DNA of 64,000 nt from Tautonia sociabilis (GTDB taxonomy: Bacteria > Planctomycetota > Planctomycetia > Isosphaerales > Isosphaeraceae). The notes under the pieces are model-generated. The model searched no databases, was not told the origin of the DNA, and saw only the letters and a program-made list of their open reading frames with translations. Below, piece after piece: positions 57,881 to 64,000 of this stretch. A program made the position numbers and the translations under genes. Within the stretch, counting starts at the first letter, position 1; each line of letters opens with the position of its first letter. Location of the stretch: the NCBI RefSeq assembly GCF_003977685.1, contig NZ_RYZH01000005.1, positions 62,001-126,000 on the forward strand, read 5' to 3'.

Positions 57881-59866
57881 ATGGACGAGACGAGCAGCGA
57901 TTGCCGCTTCGAACCCTTGAGCTCCCTCTTCAACCGCGTCAGCGAGGCCTGCGAGCGCTTCCGATCCCGCTGGGAGGCCGGCGAGCGGCCGGCCCTGGAG
58001 CAGTACCTGCACCTCGCCGACGAGCCGGAGCGTCGCGCCCTGTTCTCCAACCTGCTCGACCTGGAGTTGGAGCTCCGCCGATCGGCGGGAGAGCGGCCGT
58101 CGGTGGCGGACTATCAAGACCGGTTCCCCGACCTGCTCGACCTGATCCTGCTCCTCTTCGGCGACGGGTCCTCATCGACCGGGCCGGAACCCACCCCCGC
58201 CACGACCGCCGGGAATCTCCCCTGGGCCGACGCCAGCCCGGCCGACTTCGATCAGTTCGAGTTGATCGAGGAGATCGGCCGGGGGGGCATGGGCGTCGTC
58301 TACCGCGCCAGGCAGTCGGGCCTCGACCGGGAGGTCGCCGTCAAGCTCCTGCTGCCTGCGGTGGGGGCCGACCCCGCCCGGCTCAAGCGGTTCATCAACG
58401 AGGCCCGGATCGCCTCCCGGCTGACCGATTCGCTCATCCTGCCGGTGTACGATGTGCGGGAGATTGGTGGGAACCCGGCCCTGATCATGCCTTTGGTCGA
58501 CGGCAGCGACCTCGGGCGGCTCGTCTCGGGAACCGCGTCGGAGGTCGAGAACGGCGGCCTGCCACTTCCCCGGTTGCTGGCGATCCTCGACCAGGTCGTC
58601 GACGCGGTGGCGACGCTGCACGACCGGGGCGTCTTGCATCGCGACCTGAAGCCTTCGAACGTCCTGGTCGACCGCCGAGATCGGGTCCTCCTCAGCGACT
58701 TCGGCCTGGCCCGGCTCGGGCTCGACTCCGACCTCACCTCCCCCGGCATGAGCCTGGGCACCCCCGGCTACATGAGCCCCGAACAGTGGGACGGCTCTCC
58801 GGATCTCGACGGCCGGAGCGACGTCTTCGGCCTGGCGGCCACCCTCTACGCATCGCTGACGGGGAAGCTGCCCTTCGGCAGGCAACGCCCCTCCGGCGAC
58901 GGCCCATTCCCCCCCTCCCCGAGCTCGATCGCCCCGAGGGTGCCGGAGGCGCTCGACCCCGTGCTGCTGAAGGCGCTGGACCCCGACCGCTCCCGCCGTC
59001 ACGAGTCGGCCCGAGCCTTCCGGGAGGACTGGCGACGGGCCCGGGCTGGGCTCCCCCCGGCCGATCCTCCCCCCGCACCATCGCCGGCCTCGGCCCCGTC
59101 GGACGGCCGGGACGGCCGGAGGCGGGAGCGACGGCGGTGGCACCGAGCGCTGCGGACGGCGATCGTCGCGGTCGGGCTCGTCGTGTTGGTGGTCGCCGCC
59201 TTCTGGATCGTCGACCGGCTCAACCGTCCGACGACCGTGGCCGAGTCTCCGCTTCCCGCTCCGGATCCGGCTCCGGCCTGGACGATCGAGGTCCGCCTCC
59301 AGACCGATCCGCCCGCCGACCGGGCCGTGTTCGTGCCGATCGATCCCGAGACCGGCGTGATCCGGGTCGACCGAGCCGTCTGGGACGAGCCGCGGGGAGG
59401 GGCCCCGGCCCGAGCGGCGCTCACCCCCGGGGAGTACATCGTCGAGGTCGCCGCCGGCGATCGCTTCCACGAGGTCCGGCGCCGGGTGCCGAACCGCCAG
59501 GAATTCGAGGACCGGATCGTTCGGCCCTACCGCATCGACTGGTGGGGCAAGAACGACGACGGCTCCATTTTCTGGCAACCTGTCGTCATCCCGGGCCCCG
59601 AGGTGACCGACGGCATGGCCCGGTTCGACGGCAGCGACCGCTTCCGCATGGGGCAGGACGGGCTCGGCACCTTCTCGACGCCGCACGAGGTGGCCGTCGG
59701 CCCCTTCTTCCTCGACACCACCGAGGTCACTCTCGAAGACGTCCGGGCCGTCCTCCGATTCCACCGGCTGTCGGACCGCTGCGTCCCGGATGGCCTGCGC
59801 GAGGTCGACCCCGTCTGCTGCATCAACCTCTACCAGGCGATGCAGTACGCGGAGATCGTCGGCTAA
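57881..59866 (+). CDS. Ser/Thr protein kinase with truncated FGE-sulfatase domain
   Basis: 661 codons to the in-frame TAA at 59864-59866. After an N-terminal helical region (1-120) there is a Hanks kinase: GRGGMGVVYRA (about 133-143), Lys155, HRDLKPSN, DFGLARLGL and SPEQWDGSP. One transmembrane segment lies near 425-447. The outer part has a domain of about 120 residues and then the start of a formylglycine-generating-enzyme (SUMF1-like) domain: VAVGPFFLDTTEVTLEDV. The frame continues without shift past the TAA with the missing core (see next entry). Kinase-FGE fusions are known (Chlamydia Pkn1-type). The kinase part should still be active if translated. Confidence 0.85.
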   Translation: MDETSSDCRFEPLSSLFNRVSEACERFRSRWEAGERPALEQYLHLADEPERRALFSNLLDLELELRRSAGERPSVADYQDRFPDLLDLILLLFGDGSSSTGPEPTPATTAGNLPWADASPADFDQFELIEEIGRGGMGVVYRARQSGLDREVAVKLLLPAVGADPARLKRFINEARIASRLTDSLILPVYDVREIGGNPALIMPLVDGSDLGRLVSGTASEVENGGLPLPRLLAILDQVVDAVATLHDRGVLHRDLKPSNVLVDRRDRVLLSDFGLARLGLDSDLTSPGMSLGTPGYMSPEQWDGSPDLDGRSDVFGLAATLYASLTGKLPFGRQRPSGDGPFPPSPSSIAPRVPEALDPVLLKALDPDRSRRHESARAFREDWRRARAGLPPADPPPAPSPASAPSDGRDGRRRERRRWHRALRTAIVAVGLVVLVVAAFWIVDRLNRPTTVAESPLPAPDPAPAWTIEVRLQTDPPADRAVFVPIDPETGVIRVDRAVWDEPRGGAPARAALTPGEYIVEVAAGDRFHEVRRRVPNRQEFEDRIVRPYRIDWWGKNDDGSIFWQPVVIPGPEVTDGMARFDGSDRFRMGQDGLGTFSTPHEVAVGPFFLDTTEVTLEDVRAVLRFHRLSDRCVPDGLREVDPVCCINLYQAMQYAEIVG

Positions 59867-60358
59867 CGCCTGCCGGACGAGGCCGAGTACGAATTCGCCG
59901 CCACCAACGGCGGCACGACCGCCTTCCCCTGGGGCGATTCCCGGGAGGAGCTGGCCGACGGGGCCTGGCCCTTCGGCCCGGCCGGCGAGCCGAGCTTCGA
60001 CCGGACGGCCACCGACCCGCCGGTCTTCGGCCTTTACTCCAACGTGGCCGAATGGACGGGGTCCCGATACCTGCCCTATCCGGGGGATCCCGTCTTCATG
60101 CCCCGCGAGAACTACATCGAGCCCTTCGTCATCCGAGGCGCCCCCGGCCCCGTGATCGATCGGAAACCACCGACGCCACGCGTCGCCCTGCAAGGGCCGC
60201 GCTATCGGGCCGCCGCCCGTCCCGAGCAGACCTTCCCGGGGCTCGGCTTTCGGTGCGCCCGCAGCGCCCGGCCCCGGTTCCTCGACCGGCTGGGCCGAGG
60301 AACCGGGCCGCTCCCGAGCCGTCGGCTCAATCGGCCGCCGGCCGAGGAAGCTCGCTGA
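59867..60358 (+). pseudogene. C-terminal remainder of the FGE-sulfatase domain after an in-frame stop
   Basis: 163 codons in the same frame as the kinase: RLPDEAEYEFAATNGG, PWGDS, NVAEWTGSR and GLGFRCAR are the expected second half of an FGE/SUMF1 domain. The usual sequence at the junction is GKRLPTEAE, so one base change (for example AAA to TAA) explains the stop. It is not TGA, so selenocysteine is excluded. Either a recent nonsense mutation, a read error or readthrough. The last 32 bases overlap the convergent gene at 60327. Confidence 0.8.
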
Positions 60359-60938
60359 CCGTCAGGACGTCGATCGGCAGGCCCTCCTGCCTCGGCTCGG
60401 CGATCACCATGTCCGCGTACCGGGCTCCTCCCCAGTGATAGATGTCCAGGATCGGCTCGTCGGCCGCCTCTCGGGCGAGCTCCCGGCCGATCCCCCGCGG
60501 TTGCGGCCAGGGCTGGCCCGGTGCCCGGAACAGGACCCAGAAGACCCGGATCGGGATGAACCTCCCATCCGCCGCGAGGGTCCGGAAGTCCTGGCAATAG
60601 AGGAAGAAGACGTCGTCGCCGACGACCTCGGGCTCCGTGACGCCGGGGTCGAGGCGGCCGTTGGGCATCCCCTGTTCGTGCCGCATCGACCCAGCCCCGA
60701 AGCCGGCTCGGCCGGGCCTCGGGTTGTGGCGGTAGGGCGGCCATTCCTCCTCATCGAGGAACGCATCCTCGCAGAACCCCTGGCCGTCGCACCCGAGCGG
60801 GGTTTCCGGGTCGAGCTGGGTGTCGGACATGATCGTCCCCGGCTGGTGGAACAGGCAGTGTTCCGCCGGGTACTCCCAGACGCCGCCCACCTGGGTCCCC
60901 GACGTGCTGGTCGCGCAGAGAAAGTTGCCGTGGCTCAT
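60327..60938 (-). CDS. Hypothetical protein
   Basis: A 203-residue soluble protein with no family I recognise. It has several Cys residues spread along it and is rich in Pro, Gly and acidic residues; the central VFFLYCQDFRTLAADGRFIPIRVFWVLFR and the end are the most structured parts. Codon use (G/C third positions) supports coding. It is convergent with the kinase gene (ends overlap by 32 bases) and divergent from the S46 peptidase gene. Confidence 0.6.
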   Translation of the reverse strand: MSHGNFLCATSTSGTQVGGVWEYPAEHCLFHQPGTIMSDTQLDPETPLGCDGQGFCEDAFLDEEEWPPYRHNPRPGRAGFGAGSMRHEQGMPNGRLDPGVTEPEVVGDDVFFLYCQDFRTLAADGRFIPIRVFWVLFRAPGQPWPQPRGIGRELAREAADEPILDIYHWGGARYADMVIAEPRQEGLPIDVLTVSELPRPAAD

Positions 60939-61048
60939 AACGTCACCCTCACGTTCTCAGATGCCAAACCGGACGGCCGAGCGTATTCGATCACAACGCC
61001 CGCCACAAGCGCCCCGCCCCCGGGTCGGTGGGCAAGGCAAGGCCTCCT

Positions 61049-61077
61049 TTCGCACCCCTCGGTCGGCATGCGACAAT
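61049..61077 (+). promoter_or_regulatory. Candidate promoter of the S46 peptidase
   Basis: TTCGCA (61049-61054), 17-base spacer, GACAAT (61072-61077), leader of about 68 bases to the ATG at 61152. Confidence 0.4.
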
Positions 61078-61151
61078 CGGCCGCACGGGCCGGGCCGATC
61101 CCCCCGGCCCCTCGCGGCCCCGACCGACGCCGAACGGAAAGGACCCGTCCC

Positions 61152-63245
61152 ATGATCCGGCTCCGACGAAGGATGGCCCTGATCGGCCTGCTCTCGCTCA
61201 TGACGACAACACCGAGGCTCTCGGCCGACGAGGGCATGTGGGTCTTCAACAACCTGCCCCTGGAGCAACTGAAGGCGACGTACGGCTTCGAGCCCTCCGA
61301 GGAGTGGATCTCCCGCCTGCGTTCCTCGGCCGTCCGATTCAACAACGGCGGCTCGGGCTCGTTCGTCTCGGCCGACGGCCTGGTGATGACCAACCACCAC
61401 GTCGCGGCCGACACGCTCCAGAAGCTGAGCACCGCGGCGGAGGACTACTACCGAGTCGGCTTCCTCGCCCGCTCTCGGGAGGCCGAGCTGCCGGCCCCCG
61501 ACCTGGAGCTGAACGTCACCTCGGCGATCCGGGACGTGTCCGACCGCGTCAACGCCGCGGTCACGCCGGAGATGTCCGACGCCGAGGCCGCCACCGCCCG
61601 CCGAGCCGCCATGGCCGCCATCGAGCAGGAGGCAACAGCCGAGAACGGCATGCGCAACGACGTGGTCACGCTCTACCAGGGCGGCCAGTATCACCTCTAC
61701 ACCTACAAGACGTATACCGACGTCCGTCTCGTCTTCGCCCCCGAGTTCGACATCGCCTTCTTCGGCGGCGACGAGGACAACTTCGAGTACCCGCGCTACT
61801 GCCTCGACGTCGCCTTCTTCCGAGCCTATGAGAACGGCCAGCCCGCCCACCCCGAGCACTTCCTGCGCTGGAGCGACGCCGGCTCGAAGCCCGGAGACCT
61901 CGTCTTCGTCGCCGGGCACCCCGGCCGCACCAGCCGGCTGAACACGATGGCCCACCTGGAGTACTTCCGGGAGACCGGCTTCCCGTTCCTGCTCGACTTG
62001 ATCCGCCAGCGCGAGGCCTTCCTCTCGGAGTACAGCCGCCGGGGAGAGGAGCAGGCCCGTCAGGCCAAGGAAGACCTGTTCAGCTACCAGAACAGCCGCA
62101 AGGCCCGGCTGGGAGGCTATCAGGGGTTGCAGGACGAGGCGTTCATGCGCCGCAAGGCGGAGCGGGAACGCGCCCTGCGCGACCAGGTTTCCGCCGACCC
62201 CGAGATGGCCGCCTCCTACGGGGACGCCTGGGAGAAGATCGCCGGCTCTCGGGCCGTCGCGGCCGAGAACCTCGCCTCCTACAACATGCTGGAGCGCGGC
62301 CTGGCCTTCGAGTCCCGCCTCTTCCAGATCGCCCGAACCGTCGCCCGCCTGGTCGCCGAGGACCGGAAGCCGAACGAGGAGCGCCTGCGCGAGTACCGAG
62401 CGTCGAACCGCCCCTCGCTGGAGCTGGACCTCTATTCCGAGGCCCCCATCTACCCCGAGTTCGAGGCCGCCAAGCTCGCCAACGCCCTCGACTACTGGCG
62501 GCGGACGATGGGGGCCGACGACCCGGTCGTGCACCGGGTCCTCGGCGGCCGGGAACCGGAGCAGGTCGCCCGAGAACTGGTGGAGGGGACCAGGCTCGCC
62601 GACGTCTCCTTCCGCAAGCAACTCGTCGAGGGCGGCCTCGAGGCGGTCCAGGAGAGCGACGATCCGATGATCCGACTGGCCCTGGCCGTCGACCCCGAGG
62701 CGAGGGCGATCCGAAAAACCTGGGAGGACCGGGTCGAGGGGGTCGAGACCGCCCAGTACGCCCGGATCGCCGAGGCCATGTTCAAAACGCAGGGCGACTC
62801 GGTCTACCCCGACGCCACCTTCACGCTCCGCCTGGCCTTCGGCACGGTCAAGGGCTGGGAAGAGGACGGGAAGACGATCCCGCCCTACACGGTGGTCGAG
62901 GGCCTGTTCGAGCGGGCCGAGTCGCACGGCAACGTCGAGCCGTACCGCGTGCCCGAGTCGTGGGTCGAGGCGAAGGAAGACGGCCGGCTGGACCTGCAAA
63001 CGCCGATGAACTTCGTCTCCACGGCCGACATCATCGGCGGCAACTCCGGCAGCCCGGTCGTCGACCGCGACGGCCAGGTCGTCGGCCTGATCTTCGACGG
63101 CAACATCCACTCGCTGATCCTCGACTTCGGCTACGACGACACGCTCGCCCGGGCCGTCGCGGTCGACTCCCGGGTCATCGCCGAGGCGTTGCGGTCGGTC
63201 TACGGGGCCGAAGCGCTGCTCCGAGAACTGACGGAAGGCCGCTGA
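61152..63245 (+). CDS. Peptidase family S46 (dipeptidyl-peptidase 7/11-like)
   Basis: A 697-residue secreted or periplasmic serine peptidase that should remove dipeptides from peptide N-termini. A signal sequence (residues about 8-24) is followed by DEGMWVFNNLPLEQLK, typical of the family. The chymotrypsin-like part is split: His in VMTNHHVAAD (near 82-83), then a long helical insertion, and the nucleophile Ser632 in IGGNSGSP with FDGNIHSL shortly after. Length is normal for the family. The subsite residue that tells DPP7 from DPP11 was not assigned. Confidence 0.92.
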   Translation: MIRLRRRMALIGLLSLMTTTPRLSADEGMWVFNNLPLEQLKATYGFEPSEEWISRLRSSAVRFNNGGSGSFVSADGLVMTNHHVAADTLQKLSTAAEDYYRVGFLARSREAELPAPDLELNVTSAIRDVSDRVNAAVTPEMSDAEAATARRAAMAAIEQEATAENGMRNDVVTLYQGGQYHLYTYKTYTDVRLVFAPEFDIAFFGGDEDNFEYPRYCLDVAFFRAYENGQPAHPEHFLRWSDAGSKPGDLVFVAGHPGRTSRLNTMAHLEYFRETGFPFLLDLIRQREAFLSEYSRRGEEQARQAKEDLFSYQNSRKARLGGYQGLQDEAFMRRKAERERALRDQVSADPEMAASYGDAWEKIAGSRAVAAENLASYNMLERGLAFESRLFQIARTVARLVAEDRKPNEERLREYRASNRPSLELDLYSEAPIYPEFEAAKLANALDYWRRTMGADDPVVHRVLGGREPEQVARELVEGTRLADVSFRKQLVEGGLEAVQESDDPMIRLALAVDPEARAIRKTWEDRVEGVETAQYARIAEAMFKTQGDSVYPDATFTLRLAFGTVKGWEEDGKTIPPYTVVEGLFERAESHGNVEPYRVPESWVEAKEDGRLDLQTPMNFVSTADIIGGNSGSPVVDRDGQVVGLIFDGNIHSLILDFGYDDTLARAVAVDSRVIAEALRSVYGAEALLRELTEGR

Positions 63246-63474
63246 CCCCCCCCCGGCGGGCCTCCTCCTCCCGGCCCGGCTCCCCTCGGAGAATCAGGTG
63301 ATCGCAGGCCGGGAGGGGGGGAGACTCGGCGAGGAGGGCCGCCCCGGCTGGTCGGCCCCGGTTCGATCCTGCCGAATAGGGGGGGCCTTCCGGGCGTCCC
63401 TGGACCGCTCGGTCTCTTCTCGGGCACGGGTCGCATGGCCCCCCTTCGCGGCACCACGATCAGGAGCGTTTCGC

Positions 63475-64000
63475 ATGATGGATCGGATCGGGCCCGCCGG
63501 GCTGGCGGGATTCCTGGCCATCGCCTGGGCGGGAGCCTGCTCGGAAGGGCAAGTCGGGGGCTCGCCCTCCGCGCCGGCCGTCCCGGCTCCGGCCGCCGAG
63601 CCCAACGCGCAGGACACCCTCGAGGACGAGGACACCGGCCTGCCGGTCGGGGCCCTCGCCCCGAGCTTCTCGCTCAAGGATCAGGAGGGCAAGCAGCGCT
63701 CGCTCGACGAATTCCTGATCGAGGGGAAGACCGTCGCCCTGGTCTTCTTCCGATCGGCCGACTGGTGACCGTTCTGCCAGCGGCAGCTGGTCCAGCTGCA
63801 ACGCGACCTGGAGGCGATCGAAACCGCCGGCATCCAGGTCATTGGCATCAGTTATGATGACGTGGAGATCCTGAAGGGATTCGCCGAGCGATCGGGGATC
63901 ACCTTCCCGCTGCTCTCCGACCCGGAGAGCGTCTCGATCGTGGCCGACAACGTCCTCAACGAGCAAGCCCAGGGACGGCTCAAGGGCATCCCTCGCCCCG
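63475..64000 (+). CDS. Redoxin-family lipoprotein with UxxC site: probable selenoprotein (runs off window)
   Basis: The frame from the ATG at 63475 (AGGAG eight bases upstream) starts with a lipoprotein signal (WAGAC) and leads into an AhpC/TSA-type thioredoxin fold: GALAPSFSLKDQEGK, then VALVFFRSADW. Here a TGA (63766-63768, codon 98) sits exactly where the first Cys of the W-C-P-F-C site belongs; the frame continues PFCQRQLVQLQ, GIQVIGISYDD, GITFPLLSDP and goes on past 64000. With the SECIS-like hairpin just downstream this reads as Sec98-Pro-Phe-Cys101. The 3' end is outside the window. Alternative: a nonsense mutation in a pseudogene. Confidence 0.75.
63783..63799 (+). promoter_or_regulatory. 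Bacterial SECIS-like hairpin
   Basis: Six-base stem GCAGCT/AGCTGC with loop GGTCC, beginning 14 bases after the TGA; the GGTC starts 20 bases after it. E. coli fdhF has a comparable stem with a GGUCU loop at nearly the same distance. SelB binds this kind of loop. Confidence 0.65.

Noticed and set aside
59864..59866. The TAA in the FGE domain as another recoded codon
   Set aside because: Selenocysteine uses TGA; no SECIS-like hairpin follows, and the expected residue (Lys/Arg before RLP) is not Cys.

Overview
The window comes from a GC-rich bacterial chromosome, most probably a planctomycete of the Isosphaeraceae type. The pointers are a very large FG-GAP/ASPIC lipoprotein, Ser/Thr kinases with one or more extra domains, a multihaem cytochrome, an ECF-like sigma factor, and prokaryotic ubiquitin-like genes. 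This assignment is inferred from gene content. No rRNA or other marker RNA is present to confirm it. Genes use ATG, GTG and TTG starts with GGAG/GAGG-type ribosome sites. Several promoters read as TTGAC(C/G/T) or TTGCCC, a 16-18 base spacer, then TANNNT.

Layout. 1-7.0 kb: the end of a multihaem cytochrome c (minus), then proS and a tightly packed surface-polysaccharide run (small membrane protein, WecA-like transferase, O-antigen ligase-like protein). 7.0-16 kb: a minus-strand block with the FG-GAP/ASPIC lipoprotein, a nitrilase-family hydrolase, a TPR protein, a Ser/Thr kinase and an SDR oxidoreductase. 16-30 kb: four tRNA genes (Arg-CCT, Arg-TCT, Glu, Pro), a sigma factor, csrA, a DJ-1/PfpI protein, a dicarboxylate symporter, a histone-deacetylase-family amidohydrolase, a GT39-like membrane protein, pncB, and parA-parB. 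Three perfect copies of the parS palindrome (16384, 21090, 28498) surround parAB, so this looks like the chromosomal centromere, usually close to the replication origin. 30-31 kb: rnc and an EF-P paralogue (yeiP/efpL). 31.5-40 kb: an MMPL/RND-like exporter and, upstream of it on the same strand, a complete-looking ubiquitin-like conjugation cassette: membrane RING-like protein, ubiquitin-like protein, E2, E1, and a membrane-anchored JAB peptidase. 40-49 kb: a DMT transporter, a DUF2325-like protein, groEL/groES with a clear intrinsic terminator, and a prolyl oligopeptidase. 48-58 kb: an RND efflux pair, a LapA-domain protein, a hybrid histidine kinase and an OPT transporter. 58-64 kb: a kinase-FGE fusion broken by an in-frame TAA, a hypothetical protein, an S46 peptidase, and at the right edge a thioredoxin-fold lipoprotein whose CxxC site reads TGA-x-x-Cys, followed by a bacterial SECIS-like hairpin: a probable selenoprotein.

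How the genes work together. ParA and ParB with the parS sites should segregate the chromosome. The RING/Ubl/E2/E1/JAB cassette supplies every step expected for attaching and removing a small protein tag, at the membrane judging from the anchors on the RING and JAB proteins. Other clusters (proS to O-antigen ligase; MFP-RND; kinase-like protein plus response regulator) are ordinary co-transcribed units. The most notable items are the ubiquitin-like cassette, the candidate selenoprotein and the parS cluster.
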